Shown: positions 55,130 through 62,899 of the stretch, in pieces | Position numbering within the stretch: position 1 is the first letter of the stretch | How the letters are laid out: every line of letters begins with the position of its first letter | Translations under genes and position numbers: made by a program | Source: Clostridium uliginosum | GTDB taxonomy: Bacteria > Bacillota > Clostridia > Clostridiales > Clostridiaceae | DNA length: 64,000 nt | Assembly (NCBI RefSeq): GCF_900112485.1 | Contig: NZ_FOMG01000001.1 | Coordinates: forward strand, 1 to 64,000 | Reading direction: 5' to 3' | The notes under the pieces: generated by a model | Told to the model about the DNA's origin: nothing | Seen by the model: the letters and a program-made list of their open reading frames with translations, nothing else | Database searches by the model: none

Positions 55130-56808
55130 TGTTATTAGATAATGCTATCAAATATGCACATGATGTTGTAGAAGGTAGTGAAATAACTACAAAAGAAGTA
55201 CTACAACAATGTAAAATATTCTTAAATGATTATAAAAATAGACAATACAATGAGGATTTTAAATATTATTTTGATGAAAATAAACTGCAAATAATAGAAA
55301 ATTTATTAAAATTATTTAATTATGCAACTGGATTTGTTGCAGGAAAACCAGTTTTAGAAGGGATAGCACCTTTTCAATGTTTCTTTTTGGCTAATTTATT
55401 TGGTTGGAGATTTAAAGATAATGTTAATAAATTTAGATACAATGATATAACACTTTATATAGCTAGAAAAAACGCTAAAACTTGGCTAGTGAGTTTGGTT
55501 TTTATATTATTAATGTTAACTGAACAAAACTATTCAGAGTTTTATTCAATTTGTTTAACTAAGGAATTAGCTTCTGAAATAAGAAAAGCAATGGTTCAAA
55601 CTTTAGAATCTAGTCCAAGCGTATTAAAGTATTTTAAAATAAGTAAAACTCTAACTGGTAGAATAGAATGTAGATTAACGCATAGTTATTTCCAACCTAG
55701 AGTTGCAGAAGCAGAAAAGAATAATTCCGTAAGACCTAGTGCGTTTATATCAGATGAACACGGCAATTTTAAAGAGAATAGTAACTTTAAGGCTATGCAA
55801 AGTGGACAAAAAAACGTAGTAAATCCATTAACTTTTAGGACTACAACAGCATATGCAATAGATAATTCTATAATGTTAAGTGATTTAGACTATATTAGAA
55901 AGGTTTTAGATGGAATTGTTAAAAATGAAAGACAATTCGCATTATTATATTATTCTACAAAAGAACATTTATGGGATGATATTGGAATGTATATGGCTTG
56001 TCCTTTAAGAATAGAAGAGAACTATGAAACAATAAGAGAAACTAGAGCAAAAGCACTTGTTAAAGAGGATGAAGTTGAAGAATACATAACTAAAGATATG
56101 AACTATTTCCTACCTGCTAACAGTGGAGAAACCTTTACAAATGAGGAAGAGATAAAAGGTTGTGAATTAGAAAAAGATATAGATTGGAATGGAAGAAGGG
56201 TTTACCTCGGAATTGATTTAGCCGAAAGTGATGATAACACTGCATTAGCGATGATTACATATGATGAAGAAAAAGAGGTTGTATATAGTAAAGTTTGGGC
56301 ATTTATTCCTAAAGACAGAGTTGAAATGAAAACAAGAAAAGAAAGAGTTGACTATCAATCACATATCGACAATAATAATTGTTTTGCTTGTGGAGATGAA
56401 AAAGTTGATTATAAATACTTAGAAGATTTTATTTTTAAATTAGAAGAAACATATGGTGTAGAAATCGTACAACTTGGCTATGATGTTAGAAATGCAGGAA
56501 GGTCAATTCGAGAAATAGAAGAACATGGAATTGAGTGTGTAGAAGTAATACAATTTAGTAGGGTTTTACATGCACCTATAAAGTGGCTACACGAGAATTT
56601 ATTATCTAAAAAGAATAAATATTATAGAAATAAATTATTAGATATCGAACTTGCAAATTGTAAAGCTAAAAGAGATGAAAATAAAGGATGGTACTTAAGT
56701 AAGAAAGCTAGTACAGGTAAAATAGATATGGTTTTTGCATTAGTAGATGCACTATATCTATTGCAACAGGAATTATTAGAAGGTGAAACATGGGTAAGTC
56801 AAAGATAA
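55126..56808 (+). CDS. Phage terminase large subunit
   Basis: The 560-residue protein has an ATPase domain with a non-classic Walker A, YIARKNAKTWLVSLVF, and Walker B SAFISDEHGNF, then a C-terminal nuclease whose first Asp is in YLGIDLAESDDNTALAMIT and second in VQLGYDVRNAGRSI. It packages and cuts phage DNA. It lies just downstream of TerS and upstream of the portal, the standard order. Confidence 0.92.
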   Translation: MMLLDNAIKYAHDVVEGSEITTKEVLQQCKIFLNDYKNRQYNEDFKYYFDENKLQIIENLLKLFNYATGFVAGKPVLEGIAPFQCFFLANLFGWRFKDNVNKFRYNDITLYIARKNAKTWLVSLVFILLMLTEQNYSEFYSICLTKELASEIRKAMVQTLESSPSVLKYFKISKTLTGRIECRLTHSYFQPRVAEAEKNNSVRPSAFISDEHGNFKENSNFKAMQSGQKNVVNPLTFRTTTAYAIDNSIMLSDLDYIRKVLDGIVKNERQFALLYYSTKEHLWDDIGMYMACPLRIEENYETIRETRAKALVKEDEVEEYITKDMNYFLPANSGETFTNEEEIKGCELEKDIDWNGRRVYLGIDLAESDDNTALAMITYDEEKEVVYSKVWAFIPKDRVEMKTRKERVDYQSHIDNNNCFACGDEKVDYKYLEDFIFKLEETYGVEIVQLGYDVRNAGRSIREIEEHGIECVEVIQFSRVLHAPIKWLHENLLSKKNKYYRNKLLDIELANCKAKRDENKGWYLSKKASTGKIDMVFALVDALYLLQQELLEGETWVSQR

Positions 56809-56833
56809 ATAATATAGAAAGGATGGTGATAAC

Positions 56834-58120
56834 ATGGGATTTTTAATGGAAACTAGAGCAGAAGAAAAAAAGCCAACTACATTACAACAACTATTTAGTG
56901 GGGCTGATTTAAGCGAAGTTGATGTAAATAGAAGCAATATTCTAAGCATTAGTGCTGTATCCAGTGCAATAGAGTTAATATCTAGTACAATTTCTACTTT
57001 GGATTTTAAGCTATATAAAAAGATAAATAAGACTAAAATTGAAGAAATTGAAGAAGATAATAGATTATATTTGTTAAATACAGAACCTAATTTTTTATTT
57101 AATAGCACACAACTTAAAAAAGCTATGGTTCAAGATTTAATAATTGATGGAAATACATATGTAAACATTGAAAAATCTAAAAATGAATTTAAAAAACTTA
57201 ATTACTTAGAGAGTAAAAATGTTAGTGTAATGTTAGACACTGAGGTTATACATAAAGATGCTAAACTAACTGTACAAGGAAAAGAGTTTGAGGTATATGA
57301 TTTTATTATTGCAACTCTAAATACTTTAGATGGTGTACAAGGAAAAGGAATTTTAAAAAATAATAGAGATTTACTTGCATTAGCATTATTAGTTCAATCT
57401 TATTTAAATAAGAATTTTAAATCAGGTGGTGGACGTAAAGGCATATGGCAAAGTACAAAACATTTAGGAATTGAAGAATTTAAACAATTTAAACAAGATT
57501 CTAAGGATATACAAGAGACAGATGAACCAATTATTTTAAATAAAGAATTAAGTTATACACCACTTACAAATACAAATAGAGATATGCAAATATTAGAAAT
57601 TAAAAGATTTTTAGCAGAAGAATTAAGAAATATATTTAATATTCCAGAAAAATTAGATAATGATGGATTTAAAAGTTTTATAAAAATAGTTCTAAATCCA
57701 ATTATAAATTCTTTGGAAAGTGCAATAAATAAAGCATTATTACTTGAAGATGAAAAGAAACAAGGGTATTTCTTTAAATTAGATGTAAATGAACTAACTA
57801 GAGCAGACATAGATACTAGATTCTTAGCTTATAAAACTTCTTTAGATGCAGGAATAGAATCTGTTAATGAAATAAGAATGAAGGAAAATTTAGAGCCAGT
57901 AAACGGACTAGATATTCATAAAATGACTATTGGACAGGCACTCTATAATAGTAAAAATGGTAGTTGGTTTGTTCCAAATACTGGTGTCACTACTAAAGAT
58001 GGCGAGGTGGTTAATAATGAAACTGATAAACAAACTAAAGTCGATAGTAACAGTGAAAACGATAGAAATATCGGAGAAGATAAAGCTGATTTACAAAAGG
58101 AAAAAGTACAAAATAATTAA
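56834..58120 (+). CDS. Phage portal protein (HK97 type)
   Basis: This 428-residue protein follows the large terminase by 25 bases. Features of HK97-like portals include NILSISAVSSAIELISSTIS near 35-55, DGNTYVNIEKSKNEFK and the helical stem/crown region with VNELTRADIDTRFLAYKTSL. The C-terminal 60 residues are Asn/Asp/Lys-rich and probably flexible. It forms the dodecameric DNA channel. The next small gene overlaps its end by about 104 bases. Confidence 0.9.
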   Translation: MGFLMETRAEEKKPTTLQQLFSGADLSEVDVNRSNILSISAVSSAIELISSTISTLDFKLYKKINKTKIEEIEEDNRLYLLNTEPNFLFNSTQLKKAMVQDLIIDGNTYVNIEKSKNEFKKLNYLESKNVSVMLDTEVIHKDAKLTVQGKEFEVYDFIIATLNTLDGVQGKGILKNNRDLLALALLVQSYLNKNFKSGGGRKGIWQSTKHLGIEEFKQFKQDSKDIQETDEPIILNKELSYTPLTNTNRDMQILEIKRFLAEELRNIFNIPEKLDNDGFKSFIKIVLNPIINSLESAINKALLLEDEKKQGYFFKLDVNELTRADIDTRFLAYKTSLDAGIESVNEIRMKENLEPVNGLDIHKMTIGQALYNSKNGSWFVPNTGVTTKDGEVVNNETDKQTKVDSNSENDRNIGEDKADLQKEKVQNN

Positions 58121-58286
58121 ATATTTTAAAGATAATAGTGAAGATTTATGGTTTCTAGGAGCAATAATATCTTCTTTTTTATTTATATTAATTAAATTTG
58201 GATTGATTTATACTTTGCTACTTATAACTTTTATATGTAGCTTAAAGTGTATTTTAATATACATTAGCAAGAATAGGAGGGATTAG
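58017..58286 (+). CDS. Small two-helix membrane protein overlapping the portal gene
   Basis: The ATG at 58017 has GAGGTGG six bases before it, inside the portal gene. The 89-residue product is a basic N-terminus (KLINKLKSIVTVKTIEISEK), then two membrane segments (FLGAIISSFLFILIKFGLIY and TLLLITFICSLKCILIYI). It fills the gap between portal and protease exactly and ends one base before the protease ATG. Holin-like or membrane-inserted function is possible. The start is uncertain because most of the first half overlaps the portal frame. Confidence 0.5.
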   Translation: MKLINKLKSIVTVKTIEISEKIKLIYKRKKYKIIKYFKDNSEDLWFLGAIISSFLFILIKFGLIYTLLLITFICSLKCILIYISKNRRD

Positions 58287-58883
58287 ATGGAAATACGTAG
58301 ATTAAATGATAATACTATACATATTGCAGGATATGTTAATGCTGTTTGCAGAGATAGCAAAGAAATACGAGCATTTGGAAAGAGTTTTGTTGAGCAAGTT
58401 AGACCTAAAGTTTTTGAAAAAGCACTAAGAAAAAATAATGATGTTAAATTATTATATAATCACATTGAAAATCGTTGTCTTGGTGATACTAAAACTAATG
58501 TTGAACTATACGAAGATGCAATTGGACTTCATATAAATGCTGATATACAAGACGATGAAGTTAGAATGGATTCTGATAAAGGAAAATTAAAAGGTTTTAG
58601 CTTTGGATTTAATAAGTTAAAAGACAGTTGGGAAACAATAGCAGACGGGAAAGAAAGAAGATATTTAGAGGATATTAAATTAAATGAGATATCTTTATTA
58701 TCAATGACACCTGCATATTCGGGAACGGTTGTCGAAACTAGAGCAGATGGTGAAGAATCTGAAATATTAGAATTAAGATTTATTGAAAATAAGCAAGAAG
58801 AAATTAAGGAAACTAGAAAAGAAAATAATGTTGATATGAGTTCTGTTTATGATACAGAACTATTTTTATGTAAAAATTTATAA
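58287..58883 (+). CDS. Prohead protease (HK97 type)
   Basis: The 198-residue protein belongs to the HK97 prohead protease family: His in LLYNHIENRCLGDT and the catalytic Ser in KGFSFGFNKLKD, with ISLLSMTPAYSGTVVETRAD near the end. It cleaves the scaffold domain of the capsid protein during maturation. AGGAGGG precedes the ATG. It lies between the small membrane protein and the capsid gene, the canonical place. Confidence 0.92.
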   Translation: MEIRRLNDNTIHIAGYVNAVCRDSKEIRAFGKSFVEQVRPKVFEKALRKNNDVKLLYNHIENRCLGDTKTNVELYEDAIGLHINADIQDDEVRMDSDKGKLKGFSFGFNKLKDSWETIADGKERRYLEDIKLNEISLLSMTPAYSGTVVETRADGEESEILELRFIENKQEEIKETRKENNVDMSSVYDTELFLCKNL

Positions 58884-58918
58884 ATACAAAAAAATACAAA
58901 TTTGAAAGGATGATAATA

Positions 58919-60130
58919 ATGAAAGAATTACAAGAAAAGAGAAATGCATTAATAACTGAAATGGAGGGTTTAGTAAACAAAGCTAAACAAGAAACTAGAG
59001 CATTCGATGAAACTGAATTAGCTAGAGTTGATGAAATTAAGAAAGAAATAAAAGGAATTGATGTAACTATTAAGGCAGAGGAAGAAATGAGAAGCTTTGA
59101 AAAAGTAGAAGACAAGCAAGAAGAAAGAAAGGATAATGACAAAGTGGAAGAAAAAAGAAGTCAAAACGAAATCGACAACGAGGAATTAAGAGCAATATTT
59201 ACTGGAGAAATAAAACCAATTAAACCAATTAAACAAGAAACTAGAGCAGATGCAATGAATACCCAAATTGATAATAAAGGTGGTATTGTTGTAAATAAGG
59301 AATTAACTGGCGAGATTATAAAACAATTAGTTGATAGAAGCGATGTAATGAAATTTTTCAATAATACTTCGATTGCTGGGAGTTGCAGAATACCTAAAAA
59401 GGCAGGAAGTGGAACTGCAACTTGGGAGGATGAACAATTAAAACCAAATCCAGATTCAAAATCTACAACTCCAACTTTAGATATTTTAGAATTAGGACAA
59501 AATAGATTATATAGAGAATCGGCTTTAACACAACAAATGTTAAATACACAAGAAATAGATTTAAAAGCTTTTGTATTAGACGATATAAGTGAAACCATGG
59601 ATGATGCTATAGAAGATGCAATATTTAATGGAGATGGAGTTAAGAAGCCAACTGGACTTATTGCGGGAATCAAAGTCGCTAATAAAATATCTCTAGCAAC
59701 TAGAGCAACAATAAGTTTTGATGATATTAAGAAATGTAAAGGTAAATTAAAGAGAGAAGCACAAAAGGGTGCATCTTGGTTTATGGCACAAGATACATTT
59801 ACTGCTTTAGACTTAATTAAAGATGCAGAAGGTAGATATATTTTACAACCAGACATTACTGGTGCTAGTGGTTATACAATGTTAGGTTTACCTATTGTAA
59901 TTACAGATGCTATCCCAACAATGGATGTAACTGGTGCTAAAACTGTAATAGTATTAGCAAACCCAAAAGCTTATCATACTAATATCCAAAAAACTTTAGC
60001 CCTTTATGTGTATGATGATTCTACTTACAAAAGAGCTGGATTAGTTGGTTATGGTTCTGACATTTATTTAGATGGTAAAGTAAAAGATGACCAAATGGTA
60101 GCTTGCATAGTAAATAAAGCAACTGCTTAA
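58919..60130 (+). CDS. Major capsid protein (HK97 fold)
   Basis: The protein has 403 residues from the ATG at 58919, eight bases after GAAAGGA; an ATG at 58910 is too close. Residues 1-105 are a charged helical delta/scaffold domain (LQEKRNALITEMEGLVNKAK ...), removed by the protease. The HK97 fold follows: NKGGIVVNKELTGEIIKQLV, AFNGDGVKKPTG-type loop (IFNGDGVKKPTGLIAG) and the C-terminal AYHTNIQKTLALYVYDDSTY. It is the main shell protein and must be the most highly expressed virion gene. Confidence 0.93.
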   Translation: MKELQEKRNALITEMEGLVNKAKQETRAFDETELARVDEIKKEIKGIDVTIKAEEEMRSFEKVEDKQEERKDNDKVEEKRSQNEIDNEELRAIFTGEIKPIKPIKQETRADAMNTQIDNKGGIVVNKELTGEIIKQLVDRSDVMKFFNNTSIAGSCRIPKKAGSGTATWEDEQLKPNPDSKSTTPTLDILELGQNRLYRESALTQQMLNTQEIDLKAFVLDDISETMDDAIEDAIFNGDGVKKPTGLIAGIKVANKISLATRATISFDDIKKCKGKLKREAQKGASWFMAQDTFTALDLIKDAEGRYILQPDITGASGYTMLGLPIVITDAIPTMDVTGAKTVIVLANPKAYHTNIQKTLALYVYDDSTYKRAGLVGYGSDIYLDGKVKDDQMVACIVNKATA

Positions 60131-60162
60131 TTTGAGAGGGTGTAAAAACCCTTTCTCAAATT
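60129..60162 (+). terminator. 3' hairpin after the capsid gene
   Basis: AATTTGAGAGGG pairs with CCCTTTCTCAAATT around TGTAAAAA. No T run follows, so it may slow polymerase or protect the capsid mRNA from 3' decay. Confidence 0.6.
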
Positions 60163-60183
60163 AAGATGGAAAGGGTGAATTAT

Positions 60184-60465
60184 ATGAAAATAAATGAAGT
60201 AACAACAGAATTACTAATAAATTATTGCAACGCTTATGAAGAAGATAGCGGTTTATTAGAGATATTTAAGGATGCCAGTATAAATTATATTAAGAGCTAC
60301 ACAGGATTAACAATAGAAGAAATGAACAGTATGGATGATTTAACAATAGCTCTGTTAGTTCTGGTAAGTGGAATGTTTGACAATAGGAGTATTGAAGCTG
60401 ATAAAAGTAATATTAATCTTATATTAGATAGTATTTTAGGATTACATTCTAAAAATTTGGTTTAA
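60184..60465 (+). CDS. Head-tail connector protein (gp6-like)
   Basis: The protein has 93 residues from the ATG at 60184, behind GAAAGGGTG. It is fully helical with KINEVTTELLINYCNAYEED and IKSYTGLTIEEMNSMDDLTI then ALLVLVSGMFDNRS, the layout of the small HK97 gp6-like connectors that sit under the portal. Its place right after the capsid gene agrees. Confidence 0.82.
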   Translation: MKINEVTTELLINYCNAYEEDSGLLEIFKDASINYIKSYTGLTIEEMNSMDDLTIALLVLVSGMFDNRSIEADKSNINLILDSILGLHSKNLV

Positions 60466-60479
60466 GGTGGTGTTTGAAT

Positions 60480-60821
60480 TTGAAAATTATTGATAGTGGA
60501 GAATTTAAGCATCCTATACAAATTGAAAGATTAAGTAGTGGAGTTGATGAAGATAATATTCCCATCGAAGGATGGAATGATATAATACCAAATAAAATTT
60601 TTAGAGCAAAAATTAAAAATATGAATGGTTATGAAATAATTGTTGCACAAGGTGACACGTCTATAAATAAAAAAAGATTTTATATTAGATATAAAAAAGA
60701 TTTAAATTTAACAACTAAAGATAGAATTGTTTATAATAAGCAATTTTATAATATAACTTATGTGAGTGATATAGAAGAAGCACACATGTATTATGAAATT
60801 GTAGTAGAGTTGGTAAATTAA
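60480..60821 (+). CDS. Head-tail adaptor (head closure) protein
   Basis: The protein has 113 residues; the TTG at 60480 is chosen because AAGGTGGTG lies about eight bases upstream. FKHPIQIERLSSGVDEDNIP then the beta-rich RIVYNKQFYNITYVSD segment fit the SPP1 gp16/HK97 gp7-type stopper proteins that close the head. Its end overlaps the next ATG. Confidence 0.82.
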   Translation: MKIIDSGEFKHPIQIERLSSGVDEDNIPIEGWNDIIPNKIFRAKIKNMNGYEIIVAQGDTSINKKRFYIRYKKDLNLTTKDRIVYNKQFYNITYVSDIEEAHMYYEIVVELVN

Positions 60822-61228
60822 TGAGTGTAGAAATTAAAGGTATAAATAATCTAATTAATAGAATTGGAAAATTATCTAATATTGAGTCTGAAAAAGTGGT
60901 TATTGAAGTTGCTGAGGATATGGCAAAAGTAATAAAAGAAAAGGCTAGTACATTTAGTGAAAATTCGGAAGAGATAAAAGCTTTTAAGCCCAAGAAATTT
61001 GGAAAAAGTACCTATATAGACGTAGGCTTAAAAAGTTCTGAAAGTGATTGGGATAAAATAAAAGGTATGTATTTTAATAATTATGGTTATCATCCACGTG
61101 GTGGTGCTACTCTTGTTAACGAGCATATAATGTGGTTCGATGAAACTGTGCAAGGTAAAGAAAATCAAGTAAAGACTAGGTTGAAAGCTAAACTAAAAGA
61201 AGAAGTAAAAAAATGTTGGGAGGGATGA
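60821..61228 (+). CDS. HK97 gp10-family tail-joining protein
   Basis: The 135-residue protein starts SVEIKGINNLINRIGKLSNI and ends with a basic helix VKTRLKAKLKEEVKKCWEG. KASTFSENSEEIKAFKPKKF and HPRGGATLVNEHIMWFDETV (the G-x-x-x-HP loop) are typical of gp10-like minor structural proteins. It follows the head stopper with a one-base overlap, as in most siphovirus clusters. Confidence 0.85.
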   Translation: MSVEIKGINNLINRIGKLSNIESEKVVIEVAEDMAKVIKEKASTFSENSEEIKAFKPKKFGKSTYIDVGLKSSESDWDKIKGMYFNNYGYHPRGGATLVNEHIMWFDETVQGKENQVKTRLKAKLKEEVKKCWEG

Positions 61229-61232
61229 TTGT

Positions 61233-61562
61233 GTGGAAATAGGAGATTTATTAAAACAATCTTTAAAAGATTTAACGCTACCTTCTTACTATTTAAAAAG
61301 ACCTAATGATACGAAAGAATGTATAGTGTATACCTATATTGAAACTCCTAGCATGTATGGAGATAATAAAGAATTAGCAAGTAAATATACAATATTATTG
61401 AATGTGTATACTGTACAAAGTAAAATTGAAAAAACTAAAAAAAATGTAAAAGATGTAATACTTAATAGTGGATTTAAGAAGAAAATAATTTTACAACCAG
61501 TTCAAGAAAAAAATGAAATATACAACATTGCAATGCAATTTACAATTGCTTTAAAAAATTAG
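61233..61562 (+). CDS. Tail completion/terminator protein
   Basis: The 109-residue protein has a GTG start behind GGGAGGGATG. EIGDLLKQSLKDLTLPSYYL followed by TYIETPSMYGDNKELASKYT fits the tail terminator family that caps the tail tube during assembly. The order (gp10-like, then terminator, then tail tube) supports it more than sequence alone. Confidence 0.75.
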   Translation: MEIGDLLKQSLKDLTLPSYYLKRPNDTKECIVYTYIETPSMYGDNKELASKYTILLNVYTVQSKIEKTKKNVKDVILNSGFKKKIILQPVQEKNEIYNIAMQFTIALKN

Positions 61563-61633
61563 ACTTTGAGCAATAGTCTTAAAACAGGCTTTATTTTAAT
61601 ACAAAAAAATCAAAATTTGAAAGGATGATAATA

Positions 61634-62233
61634 ATGGCAGAAGAAACAGTTAAAGAATTTAGAAGCATGATAGGGGTTAAAAATATACATTTTGCACCTT
61701 ATAAAGATGGAATTTGGAAAGAACCAATAAAAGTTAATGGATTACAAGAATTAAGTATTAAAAATACAGTTGCAGAAGGTAGTTTAATAGGTGATATGAG
61801 GAAATTAAAATCTAAATCTAAAAAAACAGGGTTAGAAGTTGATTTAACAGTTGCAGAGTGGACACCTTCCATACAAGCTATGCTAGAAGGTTGCTTTAAC
61901 GAAAATGGAGAGTTAGAATCTAGTCCCGATGACGTAGACCAAGCAGTTGCATTACTTTGGAAAGAAGTATATGACAACGGTGATGAAGTTTATAATGTTG
62001 TTTATAATACTAAAATACACAGAGAAAATGCTTTTGAGGGTAAAGGAAATGATGACAAAATTGATTTTGCAGTTACTAAATTAGTAGGTAGTGGTTTAGC
62101 AGTAACTAATCCTAATACAGGAAAACCAACTTTTTCTTTAAAATTAGATACAGCAGATGAAAAAGTTGATAAAAATAAAGTTACTAACTTCTTTACAGCA
62201 ATTCAATTTAGAGGACTAAAACCAACAGCTTAA
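61634..62233 (+). CDS. Major tail tube protein
   Basis: The protein has 199 residues from the ATG at 61634, eight bases after AAAGGATG; an ATG at 61625 is too close. It begins MAEETVKEFRSMIGVKNIHF and follows the phi13-type major tail proteins: VNGLQELSIKNTVAEGSLIG, LEVDLTVAEWTPSIQAML, ALLWKEVYDNGDEVY. It forms the siphovirus tail tube. Its untranslated leader is nearly identical to that of the capsid gene. Confidence 0.88.
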   Translation: MAEETVKEFRSMIGVKNIHFAPYKDGIWKEPIKVNGLQELSIKNTVAEGSLIGDMRKLKSKSKKTGLEVDLTVAEWTPSIQAMLEGCFNENGELESSPDDVDQAVALLWKEVYDNGDEVYNVVYNTKIHRENAFEGKGNDDKIDFAVTKLVGSGLAVTNPNTGKPTFSLKLDTADEKVDKNKVTNFFTAIQFRGLKPTA

Positions 62234-62244
62234 TAATTGATTTA

Positions 62245-62276
62245 TAGAAGACATTACTTAATTGTAGTGTCTTCTA
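62245..62276 (+). terminator. 3' hairpin after the tail tube gene
   Basis: TAGAAGACATTAC pairs with GTAGTGTCTTCTA around TTAATT (12 of 13 Watson-Crick plus one wobble). As after the capsid gene, no T run follows. Confidence 0.65.
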
Positions 62277-62339
62277 TTAAGTTAATTATAAATATTAGCT
62301 TAACCAAAAATAAAACAAATATGAAAGGATTGATTATTA

Positions 62340-62669
62340 ATGAGCAATTTGAAAAGAAAAATTGAAAATATAACAATTGATAAGAAAGATTACATAATGG
62401 CTTTCGACATGAATAGTTGCGAGGTATTTAAAGAACTAAGTGGACAAAGTATATTAAATAGTTTGCTTAAACTAAATGAACTTGAGGATATGACAGTATT
62501 ATATTTTATTGCTAGTACATTAAGAGATAAAGAAACAGAGAAAATACTAGGTAATAAGCTATTTAATGGTGATTTTGATTTATTTAGTTTGGTAATTACA
62601 TTGTTACCAACAGTTATTAATATAGTAACAAGTGGATTTCCACAGGCTGAGGAAAACGAAAAAAACTAA
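62340..62669 (+). CDS. Tail assembly chaperone (gpG-like)
   Basis: This 109-residue protein has the small helical layout of gpG/tail chaperones. It ends in EENEKN at a -1 slippery heptamer that produces a longer form. Position between the tail tube and the tape measure is diagnostic. AAAGGATTG precedes the ATG. Confidence 0.85.
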   Translation: MSNLKRKIENITIDKKDYIMAFDMNSCEVFKELSGQSILNSLLKLNELEDMTVLYFIASTLRDKETEKILGNKLFNGDFDLFSLVITLLPTVINIVTSGFPQAEENEKN

Positions 62670-62884
62670 AAAGCAATAATAGGGAATTAGAAGATTTAGA
62701 TATTGACTATCTCTATTATTGCTATACAAAAATATTAGGAAATTCTGAGAGTGAATTTTGGATTAGTACACCACGTAAAATTTTTAAATTATTGGATATA
62801 TATGGAGAAATTAACAATCCAAAACATAGTAATAGTGGATATAACGAGAGTACAGAGAAGAAAACTTATAAAGTATTAGATTAG
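62340..62884 (+). CDS. Frameshifted tail assembly chaperone (gpGT-like)
   Basis: At 62660-62666 the heptamer A AAA AAC lies right before the TAA stop of the short frame. A -1 slip continues as KKLKSNNRELEDLDIDYLYY then CYTKILGNSESEFWI to a stop at 62882-62884, 70 codons later. This is the classical lambda gpG/gpGT arrangement in which a few percent of ribosomes make the fused chaperone. The downstream frame has no start of its own. Confidence 0.85.
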
Positions 62885-62899
62885 AAGGGAGGGTAATAG

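Noticed and set aside
59161..59856. 231-codon antisense ORF inside the capsid gene
   Set aside because: The capsid frame is unmistakable (HK97 motifs); the antisense frame is hydrophobic by complementarity and has no ribosome binding site.
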